64,000 nucleotides of DNA from Peptococcaceae bacterium (GCA_023512435.1 JAILZP010000014.1:1-64000), one strand, 5' to 3'; numbered from the stretch's first letter, positions 43,763 to 53,065 are shown. The notes: generated by a model not told the origin, from the letters alone. A program made the numbers and translations.

Positions 43763-45052
43763 ATGAAAAGACTTTTATTGGCCGCCCGTTTTATTTTTCT
43801 GGCGGCGGTGCTGGTAATAGGCGCGGCCGCTTGCGGCGGGAAGGATGAAAAGAAAGCCGCCCCCATTGTAATCGGGGTGCCCACGGCGCTGGGTTCCATC
43901 GAGGGGGCTGACTCCCTGCGGGCGGTGCAGTTGGCCGTGGAAGAGATAAATGCCAAGGGAGGGGTTTCGGTAAAGGGGGAAAAGCGCCCTCTGGCGGTGG
44001 TCTCCATAGATACAAGGGAGCATGAGCCGGGGATACCGGTCACCGACGCCCTGGCGGCGGTGGACAAACTTATTGCCGAGAAAAAGCCCAATGCCATCTT
44101 GGTGGGGGCCTTCCGATCGGAGGTCCTGCTCTCCTCCATGGACCTCGTGGCCAAGCACAAGATTCCCTATATCACAACTATCGCCATGACCCCGGATTTC
44201 CAGAAAAAAGTCAAGGAGGACTACAACAAATACAAGTACATGTTCCGGATGTGCCTGAACGCCCCCTACCTGGTCAACTACCTGTCCAGGACCATGGGCT
44301 TTGTCGGCAAGGAGTTCAACTTTAAAAAGGCATACATAATCGTGCAGGACGTACTCTGGGCCAAGGGGACCGGCAGCGGGCTGGAAAAATGGCTGAAGGA
44401 CAACGGTTGGGAAGTGGTGGGGTTTGACGCCTATCCCACCGGCGCCTCGGACTTTTCCTCGTCCCTGGGCAAAGCCAAGGCCGGCGGGGCCCAGGTAATC
44501 GTGCCGATATTCGACATGCCCCAGTCGGGAATACTGCTCAAGCAGGCCAGGGCCATGAAAGTGCCGGCGCTGATGGCCGGCTTCATCAGCCCGGCGGCCC
44601 CGGGAAGCGCCTGGAAGACCTTTGAAGGCGAGGTGGAGGGCCTGGTCAACCTCCTGTTCGAGATCGGACCCATGCCGGTGAAGGCGGTGCCCAGGTCGGT
44701 GCAGTTCCATGAAAGCTACACCAAGAAGTACGGCCAGGAGATGGGGGCCAAGCTGAGCGGCCACGGGCCGGGGCCATCCTATGACGCGGTTTACGTTCTG
44801 GCCGGCGCCATCGAGAAGGCCGGGACCCTGGAGGCCGACGCCCTGGCGGCGGCCATCAAGGCCACCGATATGGAAGGGGTTATCGGCAGGATCAAGTTCA
44901 GCGACGACCACCAGGTGGTGTATGACGTTAATCCCAAGGAGGCGGCCATCGGCGCGGTCTTCCAGTGGAAGGCCCCGGGAGTGAGGGTGCCCGTGTTCCC
45001 GGAGACGGCCGCCGAAGGCAAGATCGAACTGCCTCCGTATATGAAGAACTAG
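43763..45052 (+). CDS. ABC transporter substrate-binding lipoprotein (LivJ-type)
   Basis: A 429-residue periplasmic-binding-like protein of the branched-chain amino acid/amide family. The N-terminus is a lipoprotein signal (KRLLLAARFIFLAAVLVIGA, cleavage before the Cys of AACGGK). The type I binding fold begins IVIGVPTALG. Related transporters also import aromatic and short-chain acids. ATG 43763 has AAAGGAGG. Its TAG stop starts a heptad tract. It heads a five-gene ABC operon, followed by an acyl-CoA ligase. Confidence 0.92.
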   Translation: MKRLLLAARFIFLAAVLVIGAAACGGKDEKKAAPIVIGVPTALGSIEGADSLRAVQLAVEEINAKGGVSVKGEKRPLAVVSIDTREHEPGIPVTDALAAVDKLIAEKKPNAILVGAFRSEVLLSSMDLVAKHKIPYITTIAMTPDFQKKVKEDYNKYKYMFRMCLNAPYLVNYLSRTMGFVGKEFNFKKAYIIVQDVLWAKGTGSGLEKWLKDNGWEVVGFDAYPTGASDFSSSLGKAKAGGAQVIVPIFDMPQSGILLKQARAMKVPALMAGFISPAAPGSAWKTFEGEVEGLVNLLFEIGPMPVKAVPRSVQFHESYTKKYGQEMGAKLSGHGPGPSYDAVYVLAGAIEKAGTLEADALAAAIKATDMEGVIGRIKFSDDHQVVYDVNPKEAAIGAVFQWKAPGVRVPVFPETAAEGKIELPPYMKN

Positions 45053-45098
45053 CTGCTAGCAGCTAGAAGCTAGCGGCTAGTAGCTTACTGCTGGCAGG
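45050..45098. repeat. Heptad tract, TAGCNNC family
   Basis: Units TAGCTGC, TAGCAGC, TAGAAGC, TAGCGGC, TAGTAGC, TTACTGC and TGGCAGG start exactly at the TAG stop codon of the binding-protein gene and fill most of the gap to the permease gene. Confidence 0.8.
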
Positions 45099-45117
45099 TT
45101 TAAAGGGTGATGACGGA

Positions 45118-45993
45118 ATGGAATTGGTGAACGTGCTTGTTTTTGGCCTGGTCAACAGCGCCGTCCTGGCCCTGACCGCCATGGGCTTCAGCCTCACCTT
45201 CGGGCTCAGCGGGGTGGCCAATTTCGCCCACGGGGGCCTGTACCTTCTGGCGGGCTACACCAGTTGGATACTGGCAAACCGCCTGAACCTGCCCTTTGCG
45301 GTGTCAGCGGTCCTGGCGGTGATCCTGGCAGCGCTGCTGGGGGCCCTGATATACCGGTTGGTTTTGATGCCGGTGCGGGGGATTGTTCTGTCCGAGGTAA
45401 TCGCCACCTTCGCCGTGGGTGTGGCCATACTGGAACTGTTCCGGTGGATGGGATTCGTCACCTATGAGTTCAATCTCCGCCCCTTTGTCAAGGGAAGCGT
45501 TGAAATTGCCGGGGTGGCGGTGGATTACCAGAGGATTTTAATTATCGGCATCGGGCTGGTTTTGGCGGCAGGCCTGTGGTATTTCACCCGCCGTACCAGG
45601 ATTGGCCTGGCCCTGAGGGGAATGGCCCAGGACGAGTACACCGCGCTGTCCGTGGGCATCGAATCGGACTGGGCGGCCGCCCTCAGTCTGGCCCTTGGGG
45701 CCGGGCTGGCGGCGGTGGCGGCCCTGTCCATTCTGCCTCTGGGGATTATTTCCATAAATATAGGGTACGACGTGCTGCTCATCGCCCTGGCGGTGACCGT
45801 CCTGGGGGGGCTGGAAAGCACCACGGGGCTTGTGGCCGGGGCCTTTATTCTGGGCTACGCCATGACCTTCACCAGCACTTATCTGGGACCCCAGTGGATG
45901 GAGGCAGTGTACATGGCCGCCATCGTCCTGGTTCTGGCGGTGAAGCCTTCGGGGCTGTTCGGCAAATCAAAGGAACTGGAGGAGAGGGTCTGA
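45118..45993 (+). CDS. ABC transporter permease (LivH-type)
   Basis: A 291-residue inner-membrane permease with about 8 helices. GLSGVANFAHGGLYLLAGY is the LivH signature near the N-terminus, and the coupling region is GLALRGMAQDEYTALSVGI. ILGYAMTFTSTYLGP lies near the C-terminus. ATG 45118 follows the heptad tract, and its TGA overlaps the ATG of the next permease by one base. Confidence 0.94.
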   Translation: MELVNVLVFGLVNSAVLALTAMGFSLTFGLSGVANFAHGGLYLLAGYTSWILANRLNLPFAVSAVLAVILAALLGALIYRLVLMPVRGIVLSEVIATFAVGVAILELFRWMGFVTYEFNLRPFVKGSVEIAGVAVDYQRILIIGIGLVLAAGLWYFTRRTRIGLALRGMAQDEYTALSVGIESDWAAALSLALGAGLAAVAALSILPLGIISINIGYDVLLIALAVTVLGGLESTTGLVAGAFILGYAMTFTSTYLGPQWMEAVYMAAIVLVLAVKPSGLFGKSKELEERV

Positions 45994-47024
45994 TGGTGAA
46001 GAGGGGTTATCGCAAGGAAAGGCTGGACCGGGGGATCAAGGCCAGGTCGGACGATATATTCGCCATCGCTTCATGGCGGGAAACCCTGTACCTGATCCTG
46101 CCCAGGGCCGCGGTAATCGTTTCCCTCCTTGCTTTCCCGCTGTTGAAGGATGTGCTGGGGCATTACTGGCAGAACGTCATGCTGATTACCTGCACCATCG
46201 CCCTGCTGGCCCTGAGCTGGGACCTGCTGGCCTCGGTGGGGCTGGTGTCCCTGGGGCAGGCCCTTTTCTTCGGAGTCGGAGCCTACCTGGCGGGATTCTT
46301 AAGCCGGACCTTCGGTTGGACGCCGCTTTTGACCATCCCGGCGTCCACCGTAGCCGGGGCGCTTCTGTGCACCGCCATACTGTTCCCGGTGTTGCGCCTG
46401 CGGGGGATTTACTTCGGGCTGATCACCTTTGCCCTGCCCCTGCTGATGATGCGCATGATTGAGGCCACCAAGATCCTGGGGGGAACCGAGGGGCTTAGCG
46501 GACTGCCTCCCTTGCCGGACATAACCTTCGAGCTCTACCTGGTTATTACCGCCGCCCTGGTTTGCGCCTTCGGCTTCAAAAGGCTCATGGACACCGACTA
46601 TGGCCTTGTGTTGCGGGCCATCAGGGACAACGACCGGTCGGTGCTGGCCTCGGGGATCAACATCCAGTGGTACAAGGCCCAGGCGGTGTTCATCGCCGCC
46701 CTGCCCGGCACCTTTGCCGGCGCCTTTCTGACCCACCACTACCAGTTCGTGGGCATGCCGGCCTTCGCCCTGGATTTTTCCATATTGCCGCTGACCAGCG
46801 TGGTCATCGGGGGTGCCGGCACCTTTGCCGGTGCCGTGCTGGGGGCCTTTATCCTGGTCCCCCTGTCGGAGGTTCTGCGGGCCTTCGGCACTCTGCGGGT
46901 GGTCATTTACTGCTCATTCCTGATCATATTCACCATCGGCCTGCCCGAGGGGATCTTCCGGTTTATCGAGAGGAAGTACCACCAGTTCGAAAGGGTTGTA
47001 CCCCTGGAGGAGGTGAGGGCGTGA
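45993..47024 (+). CDS. ABC transporter permease (LivM-type)
   Basis: A 343-residue permease partner of the LivH-like protein. LLASVGLVSLGQALFFGVGAY is the LivM signature, GLVLRAIRDNDRSVLASGI (in part) is the coupling helix, and VVIGGAGTFAGAVLGAF is the last helix pair. A 40-residue basic N-terminal extension precedes the first helix. ATG 45993 overlaps the upstream stop and its own stop overlaps the GTG of livG. Confidence 0.94.
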   Translation: MVKRGYRKERLDRGIKARSDDIFAIASWRETLYLILPRAAVIVSLLAFPLLKDVLGHYWQNVMLITCTIALLALSWDLLASVGLVSLGQALFFGVGAYLAGFLSRTFGWTPLLTIPASTVAGALLCTAILFPVLRLRGIYFGLITFALPLLMMRMIEATKILGGTEGLSGLPPLPDITFELYLVITAALVCAFGFKRLMDTDYGLVLRAIRDNDRSVLASGINIQWYKAQAVFIAALPGTFAGAFLTHHYQFVGMPAFALDFSILPLTSVVIGGAGTFAGAVLGAFILVPLSEVLRAFGTLRVVIYCSFLIIFTIGLPEGIFRFIERKYHQFERVVPLEEVRA

Positions 47025-47788
47025 GGACGGATCCGATTCTTAGAGTATGCAACCTTTCCAAGCGCTTTGGCGGAGTGAACGCCGTCTACGACGTCAGTTT
47101 CTATCTGTACGAGGGCGAAACCCTGGGAATTATCGGCCCCAACGGGTCGGGAAAAAGTACCCTGATCAACCTGATCACCGGGTTTGTCAAGCCCGACTCC
47201 GGTAAAGTCTATTTCCGCGGGCGGGACATCACCGGCATCACCCCGGACAAGGCCGTTTCCCTGGGCATAGCCCGGAGTTTTCAGCTGGTCAGGCCCTTTT
47301 ACAACATGGCGGTCTATAAAAACCTGGTCATTCCCCTGTATTCCCCCCGGGTGAGGAAGCTCAAGGGCGGAAAATACGGCGACCGGGACGAGGTGGCCAT
47401 TCACCTGCTGGAAGAAGTGGGGTTTGAGCGGGATTCCCAGGTTCCTTTCAAAACGGCCGGCACTCTCCCCCACGGGTACATGAAGCGCCTGGAGCTGGCC
47501 CGCTGCCTGTCTCTTCAGCCGGAAGTGGTGATCCTGGACGAGTTGTTTTCCGGCATGAGCATGTCCGAGATAGCCAGCATGCTTCCCCTCCTGGAGAAGA
47601 TCAACCGGGAGGAGGGGAGGACCCTGATCATGGTGGAGCACAGGCTGAGGGAGCTGTTCAGGGTGGTCGGGAAGGTCATCGTCCTCAATTTCGGCATGAA
47701 GATCGCCGAAGGCACGCCGGCGGAAGTAATGGAAGTGGAAGAGGTCAGGAAGGCATATCTTGGCAGCGAGGTGGAGGCCGGTGCTTGA
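47021..47788 (+). CDS. ABC transporter ATP-binding protein (LivG-type)
   Basis: A 255-residue ATPase. Walker A is IIGPNGSGKST, and the LivG-type insert GIARSFQLVRPFYNMAV is present. The signature region reads LPHGYMKRLELARCL, and Walker B is VVILDELFSG with Leu where most ABC proteins have Pro, followed by the H-loop MVEHRL. GTG 47021 overlaps the livM stop. The odd signature and DEL sequence are worth noting, but the catalytic Glu and His are intact. Confidence 0.93.
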   Translation: MRTDPILRVCNLSKRFGGVNAVYDVSFYLYEGETLGIIGPNGSGKSTLINLITGFVKPDSGKVYFRGRDITGITPDKAVSLGIARSFQLVRPFYNMAVYKNLVIPLYSPRVRKLKGGKYGDRDEVAIHLLEEVGFERDSQVPFKTAGTLPHGYMKRLELARCLSLQPEVVILDELFSGMSMSEIASMLPLLEKINREEGRTLIMVEHRLRELFRVVGKVIVLNFGMKIAEGTPAEVMEVEEVRKAYLGSEVEAGA

Positions 47789-48524
47789 GGTTAAAAATCT
47801 CATGGTATTTTTCGAAAACGCCCTGGCGGTGAACGACCTGAGCCTGGAGGTCAAAAAGGGGGAGATCGTGGGGGTTTTCGGATCCAACAGTGCCGGCAAA
47901 ACCACCCTGATGAACACCATAGCCGGCCTGACGCAGCACATGATGCACCGGGAGCAAAGAAAGGGGGGCCAGAGGATCACCATCTCCGGGGAGATGCTGT
48001 TCGAGGGGGAGGACATACTGCGGGCCAAGCCCAGCCGGAGGGTGGCCAAAGGAATCGTCCTCTGCCGGGAAAGGCACCCGGTTTTCAAGGACTGCAGCGT
48101 GGAGGAAAACCTGCGGCTGGGGGGATACCTGCGCAAGGAAAGCGAAATCAGAGAAAGAATCAGGTACGCCTATGATCTCTTTCCTCCCCTGGAGAGGCTG
48201 AAGGGAAAAAAGGCCGGCATGCTGAGCGGGGGGGAGCAGGAAATGGTGGCCATTGGGATGGCCCTGGCGGCCCGCCCGAAACTGCTGATCATGGATGAGC
48301 CGCTGTTGGGTTTAAGCCCCGCCATGCAGTCGGAGGTGGTCAGGGCGGTCAGGGAAATAAGTCGGGATGGAGTGACCATCCTGCTGGCCGAGCAGTACGC
48401 CAGGCCCGTCATGCCTGTAATCGACCGGGGGTACGTGATTGAAAACGGCACCCTGATCGTCAGCGGCACCGGGAAAGAACTGTTGGATAACCCGGAAGTG
48501 AGGTCGGCCTACTTCGGTGTCTAG
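47781..48524 (+). CDS. ABC transporter ATP-binding protein (LivF-type)
   Basis: A 247-residue ATPase partner of LivG. Walker A is FGSNSAGKTT, the signature is LSGGEQEMVAIGMAL, and Walker B is LLIMDEPLLGLSP. An insertion of about 15 residues (MMHREQRKGGQRI) after the first strands is longer than in typical LivF. GTG 47781 overlaps the livG stop and has GAGGTGGAGG upstream. It ends the ABC operon, and an acyl-CoA ligase follows 40 bases later. Confidence 0.93.
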   Translation: MLEVKNLMVFFENALAVNDLSLEVKKGEIVGVFGSNSAGKTTLMNTIAGLTQHMMHREQRKGGQRITISGEMLFEGEDILRAKPSRRVAKGIVLCRERHPVFKDCSVEENLRLGGYLRKESEIRERIRYAYDLFPPLERLKGKKAGMLSGGEQEMVAIGMALAARPKLLIMDEPLLGLSPAMQSEVVRAVREISRDGVTILLAEQYARPVMPVIDRGYVIENGTLIVSGTGKELLDNPEVRSAYFGV

Positions 48525-48564
48525 CAGGGCTGTGATACAGGGATGTGATAAGGGGTGGAAATCC

Positions 48565-50202
48565 GTGAATGGGAAAAAACACCGGTCCATATACGAAGCC
48601 TTCTCGGAAACGGCCGGGAGGTTTCCGGGAAAAACCGCCCTTATTTATTTGGGAGAAAGATTTACTTACGGACAACTGGAACAGATGGCCGGCATGATTG
48701 CCGGGTCCCTGGCCGGGATGGGTGTTGAGAAAGGGGAAAGGGCGGTAATCTACCTCCCCCACGTCCCCCAGTGGGTTATCATCTGGCTGGCCCTGCAGAG
48801 GATCGGGGCGGTGGCCGTCCCGGTGACGCACTTCTATGGGCCCGGCGACCTCAGGTATATTGCTGCCGACAGCGGGGCCGAGACCATTTTCTGCATGGAT
48901 ACCAACTTCGGCTATGTCAGCCAGATTCTTTCCGGGACCGGGCTAAAAAGGGTGATCGTCAATACCGTAGCCGATCTTCTGCCCTGGTGGAAAAGGTTTA
49001 TCGGCAAGGTGTACGACCGTATACCGGAAGGAAAGTACTCTTCGGGGGAGGGCATTTTCACTTTTAAGGACCTGATCAGGCGCAGGTCCGGGCCCCCGCC
49101 GGAAGTCCCGGTGGAGGGCTGGGAAACGGCTGAAATACTTTATACCGGCGGCACCACGGGGCTTCCCAAGGGCGTTCCCATTTCCGATGTTTTGTTTCAG
49201 GAAAGCGTCGACGAGCAGAGAAAAGCCAGCCAAAAGATTATTCCCAGGGGGGAAGACGTGGTCATCCAGGGCGCTCCCCTTTACCATATCCTGGGCCAGG
49301 TGGTGGGGCTGGGGGGAATTCTTTCGGGAGATACCCTGATCCTTCTGCCCAAGATGAACCTGGACGCCATATTAGACCACATTGAAAGGTACAAGGCCAA
49401 GACCTTTTTCGGCACCCCCACCCTGTACCGGATGATCCTGGAGCACAACCGGCTGGACCACTACGACCTCGGATCTCTCCAGTATTGCTTCAGCGGGGGC
49501 GACGTTCTGCCCCGGGAGGTGGCCGGGAGGTGGCTAAAAAAATACGGCAGGCCCATCTACCAGGGTTACGGGGCCACGGAGACCTGCGGAGGGGTGGCCC
49601 TGACGCCGGCGGGGGAATCTTTTCCGGAGGGAACGGCCGGGAAAATACTCCCAATCAAGCAGGTCAAGGTGGTCAATCCGGATACGCTGGAGGACGTTCC
49701 TCCAGGCTATCCGGGGGAGTTGCTGGTCTCTTCGGACCACATGGTGGACGGCTACTGGAACAAGCCGGAGGAGACCGCCAGGTCCTTCGTCCGGATCGAC
49801 GGCAGACTGTGGTACCGGGTGGGGGATCTGGTGCGCATCGACGACCAGGGATGGCTTTTCTTCCTGGACCGGTCGGCGGACATAATCAAGCACAAGGGGT
49901 ACCGGGTGGCCGCCTCCAAGATAGAGGCCGTGCTGCAGGAGCATCCGGCGGTGATAGCTTCCTGCGCCGTTGGGGTGCCGGATGAAAAGGTGGGCGAAAG
50001 GATTAAGGCCTTTGTGGTAATTAAGGAGGACGTAAAGGGAGTTACCGCCTCCGATCTAATCAAGTTTTGCCGGGAAAGGCTTGCTCCCTACGAGGTGCCA
50101 CAGTACGTAGAGTTCCGCGACATGCTGCCCAAGTCGAAGGTGGGCAAGCTCCTCAGGCGGGAACTGAGGGCCGACGAGCGGCGCAAGCTGGAGGTATCGT
50201 AA
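48565..50202 (+). CDS. Acyl-CoA ligase (AMP-forming) linked to the liv operon
   Basis: A 545-residue adenylate-forming ligase. The P-loop is YTGGTTGLPKG (193-203), with Gly where many have Ser. GYGATETCGGVALTP, VGDLVRIDDQGWLFFLDRSAD and KSKVGKLLRRELR are the later motifs, the last holding the catalytic lysine. It is in the same orientation and tightly spaced after the ABC importer, which suggests that it activates the imported acid. GTG 48565 has AAGGGGTGG upstream. The substrate is not visible; a long or aromatic acid is plausible. Confidence 0.9.
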   Translation: MNGKKHRSIYEAFSETAGRFPGKTALIYLGERFTYGQLEQMAGMIAGSLAGMGVEKGERAVIYLPHVPQWVIIWLALQRIGAVAVPVTHFYGPGDLRYIAADSGAETIFCMDTNFGYVSQILSGTGLKRVIVNTVADLLPWWKRFIGKVYDRIPEGKYSSGEGIFTFKDLIRRRSGPPPEVPVEGWETAEILYTGGTTGLPKGVPISDVLFQESVDEQRKASQKIIPRGEDVVIQGAPLYHILGQVVGLGGILSGDTLILLPKMNLDAILDHIERYKAKTFFGTPTLYRMILEHNRLDHYDLGSLQYCFSGGDVLPREVAGRWLKKYGRPIYQGYGATETCGGVALTPAGESFPEGTAGKILPIKQVKVVNPDTLEDVPPGYPGELLVSSDHMVDGYWNKPEETARSFVRIDGRLWYRVGDLVRIDDQGWLFFLDRSADIIKHKGYRVAASKIEAVLQEHPAVIASCAVGVPDEKVGERIKAFVVIKEDVKGVTASDLIKFCRERLAPYEVPQYVEFRDMLPKSKVGKLLRRELRADERRKLEVS

Positions 50203-50234
50203 ATTGGACTTATCCGTATGTTTCCGGCAGTCGG

Positions 50235-50255
50235 GAATCCAGAATCCAGAATGAG
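50235..50255. repeat. Heptad tract, GAATCCA family
   Basis: Three units, GAATCCA twice and GAATGAG, are the reverse complement of the family at 991. Confidence 0.6.
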
Positions 50256-50259
50256 AAAG

Positions 50260-50445
50260 TCCGGAGCGTTTTCCGGAGGCTGATATCCGGATATTGGCGA
50301 CGGAGCGTACGGGATGCCGGGCGGGCCGCAGGACGCGGCCTCAGCCGGATAGTGCATGGACGCACGTACCGCAGGCGGTCGGCAGAACGTAAGCGGGGAG
50401 CCTAGAGCCGGTTCAGCCGGAGGATCGAAAGCCCGGATCTCTTAA
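50260..50445. other. GC-rich, hairpin-rich intergenic segment, candidate structured RNA
   Basis: Within the 431-base gap 50203-50633 this part contains a GGCCGC/GCGGCC hairpin (50324-50340), a GTGC/GCAC hairpin (50352-50365), an outer GCGTAC/GTACCGC pairing around both, repeated TCCGGA elements (about 50260-50277) and two AGCCGG repeats (50406-50420). It is much more GC-rich and structured than the AT-rich remainder of the gap, and no reading frame in it looks coding. I do not recognise a known RNA family. Confidence 0.4.
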
Positions 50446-50611
50446 CCGCACCCCCGGCCCCAAATTTTTATTATTCGTTGCAGCGTGGAGACCCAAGTTT
50501 TACTCCCAACAGCGCTTTATATTTATCACTCTTAAGGATTAACCCCCTTTTCACTCAGAATGAACCGGTAATATAGCCTTTTTAGCGATTTTTTTGCGTC
50601 CTGAATTAACC

Positions 50612-50617
50612 TATAAT
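50612..50617 (+). promoter_or_regulatory. Possible -10 element for the dehydratase-like operon
   Basis: TATAAT lies 17 bases before the ATG at 50634, without a clear -35. A weak sigma-54-like element (TAGCGAT, four bases, TTGCG) at 50583-50598 overlaps the same region but lacks one invariant G. Confidence 0.35.
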
Positions 50618-50633
50618 CTAAACGAATTGGAGG

Positions 50634-51815
50634 ATGTCGGGGGGATTGTCTTTGCCGACGACACCGGTAAACGGGAAAGTGGAACAAATTCTTGCCCGGC
50701 TGGAGAGGGTGCTGGAAGACCCGGCGGGGTATGTCCGCCAGGTAAAGTCAGACCGCAGGGTGAAGGTAATCGGGTGGCTGCTCACAGATGTCCCCGAGGA
50801 GTTAATCCACGCCGCCGGGGCGCTTCCCTTCGGTATTACAGGCGGCAGGGAAGGTTTTTCCTGGGCCGACGCCCACCTGCAGACCTGGGCCTGCTCCCTG
50901 GCCCGAAGCTGCCTGGGTCTGGGACTGCAGGGGAAACTGAATTTTCTGGACGGACTTGTAATTCCGCATACCTGCGACACCACCCGGAACCTGGGAGGGA
51001 TCTGGAAGCACGTCAGGCCCCTGCCCATGATGGAGAATTACCTGCTGCCCCGCCAGGTGGACCGGCCCAGTGCCAAGGCTTACCTGACCGGTGAGCTGGG
51101 ACGGTTGAAGGCCAAGCTGGAACAGTGCACCCGCAGCGGGATCACCGCCGGCAAACTGCAGGAAAGCATATCGCTGTACAACCTGAACCGGTCGCTTATG
51201 CGGCGCCTGTTCGCCCGCCACGTCCGGGACCCGGAAACGCTCGGCAACCGTGCCATCTACAACATCATCAAGTCTTCCATGTGTATGCCCAAGGAGGAAC
51301 ACAACAGGCTTCTGATTGACCTTGAACAAGCCCTAAGTGAGGGACCCCGGAACACCGTGGAAAACCGTCATGTCCGGGTCGCCCTGTCCGGAAAGGTCTG
51401 GGAGCCGCCGGAAATAATGGATATCCTGGACCGGGGGGGCGCGGTGGTGGTTGCTGATGACCTGGCCACCGGACACCGGTATATCGACGCGGACGTGTCC
51501 GAGACGGGAGATCCCCTGGATGCCCTGGCCCAACGCCAGCTGAACCGGATGCCCTGCGGGTGTTTTGAAAGCGGGCGCCGGGACCGGAGGCGCTTTTTGG
51601 TGGATATGGTCAGAAAAAGCGGGTCCGCCGGGATTGTTTTCATTCACCTGAAATATTGCGAGCCTGAGAATTTCGATTATCCAGACATGAAATCGGCCTG
51701 TGATTCGGCCGGCATCCCCAGCGTCAGGGTGGAAACCGAACTGGGCAATGTTTCACTGGGCCAGCTGGAGACCCGCCTGCAAGCGTTTCTGGAAATGATC
51801 GGAGGGGGGGACTAA
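50634..51815 (+). CDS. 2-hydroxyacyl-CoA dehydratase/benzoyl-CoA reductase family subunit (HgdB/BcrC-like)
   Basis: A 393-residue member of the HGD-D superfamily, whose enzymes use an ATP-dependent activator and [4Fe-4S] clusters for ketyl-radical chemistry. HAAGALPFGITGGREG and ACSLARSCLGLGLQGKLNFL (in part) are typical, with IPHTCDTTRN and RMPCGCFE providing further cysteines for cluster binding. It pairs with the next gene, which is also of this superfamily. Whether it dehydrates a hydroxyacyl-CoA or reduces an aryl-CoA cannot be told. ATG 50634 sits very close to its GGAGG, so TTG 50646 is an alternative start. Confidence 0.88.
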   Translation: MSGGLSLPTTPVNGKVEQILARLERVLEDPAGYVRQVKSDRRVKVIGWLLTDVPEELIHAAGALPFGITGGREGFSWADAHLQTWACSLARSCLGLGLQGKLNFLDGLVIPHTCDTTRNLGGIWKHVRPLPMMENYLLPRQVDRPSAKAYLTGELGRLKAKLEQCTRSGITAGKLQESISLYNLNRSLMRRLFARHVRDPETLGNRAIYNIIKSSMCMPKEEHNRLLIDLEQALSEGPRNTVENRHVRVALSGKVWEPPEIMDILDRGGAVVVADDLATGHRYIDADVSETGDPLDALAQRQLNRMPCGCFESGRRDRRRFLVDMVRKSGSAGIVFIHLKYCEPENFDYPDMKSACDSAGIPSVRVETELGNVSLGQLETRLQAFLEMIGGGD

Positions 51816-51816
51816 G

Positions 51817-53037
51817 GTGGCAGGTCGACCGCCCTTCAAAACAGCCGACCTGATGAAAAAGTTGATGGCCGAGTACTACGCCAAGGGGAGCGAGGCCAGG
51901 GAAAAGGGTGTTCCGGTGGTATGGGTCACCGCGGTGTTCCCGGTTGAAATTATTTACGCCGCCGGCCTGTTTCCTTACTACCCGGAGAACTTCGGCGCCC
52001 TGGCGGCGGCCAGGAAGGTGGCCGACAAGCTGTCAGCCCACGCCGAGGCCAGGGGCTACTTTTTTGACCTCTGCGGCTATGCCCGGTGCGGCCTGGGGGA
52101 CGCCTACGCCCAGGACCACCCGGTGGGAAAAATAGAAAGGCCGGACATTCTTTTTTGCTGCAACACCCAGTGCGGCAGTCTTCCCAAATGGTTCCAGACG
52201 GCCGGCAGGTTTTACAACGCCCCCTTTTTCCTCTTAGACTCCCCCATGATTGAGACAACGCCCACCACCCTGGGCCGGGAATATTTCGTTGAGCAGTTAA
52301 AGGAAATGATTGACTTCATCGAGGTCCGCACAGGGCGCCCGTTTGACATGGACCGGCTGGCCGAGGTCATGTCCCTGTCTGCCGAGGCCTGCCGGCTTTG
52401 GAACGAAATTCTGGACACGGCGGCCCTCCGCCCCGCTCCCTTCGGCTTCTTTGACGCCTGCTTCCATATGGCCCCCATAGTAACCTGGCGCGGAACAAGG
52501 GAAGCGGTGTCTTACTACCGGGCTCTGAAAAAAGAGCTGGAGGAAAGGGCGGCCAGGAAGATATACCCGGTCCCGGGTGAACGCTACAAGATATACTGGG
52601 ACCATATCCCGGTATGGCCCAAGCTGCGCTGGTTCGCCGATTATTTTGCGGAACGGGGGGCCCTGGTGGCGGCATCCCAGTACACCCACTCATGGGCCTG
52701 GAAATTCGACACTACCCGCCCCCTTGAAAGCCTGGCCGAAAATTACACCGAGGCCTTTGTCAACAGGGGGTTTGATCAGCGGGTGCAGATGAAGATAAAT
52801 TTTATCAACAAGTACGGAATGGACGGTTTTGTTCTTTTCTCCAACCGGAGCTGCAAGCCGAATTCCTTCGGCCTGTACGACAAGCGCAACGTGATCAGTC
52901 AGCGCACCGGGTTGCCGGGAGTGGTCATCGAGGGTGACATGTCCGATCTGAGGTTCTTTTACGAGGATCAGGTCAGGGCCAGGCTGGACGTGTTTTTCGA
53001 CCAGCTTGAAAAAGGCGGGGGCACTGGGAATCAGTAA
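51817..53037 (+). CDS. 2-hydroxyacyl-CoA dehydratase/benzoyl-CoA reductase family subunit (HgdA/BcrB-like)
   Basis: A 406-residue partner subunit of the same superfamily, starting one base after the previous stop at GTG 51817. IYAAGLFPYYPENFGAL, DLCGYARCGLGDAYA, FCCNTQCGSLPKWF and the C-terminal SNRSCKPNSFGLYD are conserved cysteine regions. Two-subunit enzymes of this kind include lactoyl-CoA and phenyllactyl-CoA dehydratases and the BcrBC part of benzoyl-CoA reductase. The cognate activator ATPase (HgdC/BcrAD type) is not in the window, so it must be shared or encoded elsewhere. Confidence 0.9.
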   Translation: MAGRPPFKTADLMKKLMAEYYAKGSEAREKGVPVVWVTAVFPVEIIYAAGLFPYYPENFGALAAARKVADKLSAHAEARGYFFDLCGYARCGLGDAYAQDHPVGKIERPDILFCCNTQCGSLPKWFQTAGRFYNAPFFLLDSPMIETTPTTLGREYFVEQLKEMIDFIEVRTGRPFDMDRLAEVMSLSAEACRLWNEILDTAALRPAPFGFFDACFHMAPIVTWRGTREAVSYYRALKKELEERAARKIYPVPGERYKIYWDHIPVWPKLRWFADYFAERGALVAASQYTHSWAWKFDTTRPLESLAENYTEAFVNRGFDQRVQMKINFINKYGMDGFVLFSNRSCKPNSFGLYDKRNVISQRTGLPGVVIEGDMSDLRFFYEDQVRARLDVFFDQLEKGGGTGNQ

Positions 53038-53065
53038 ATTTACTTGAAATACGGAGGTGTCAGTT

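Noticed and set aside
50281-50420. Group II intron domain V-like segment
   Set aside because: AGCCGG and GCACGTACCG recall domain V, but the lower stem does not pair and there is no reverse transcriptase frame or other intron domain.
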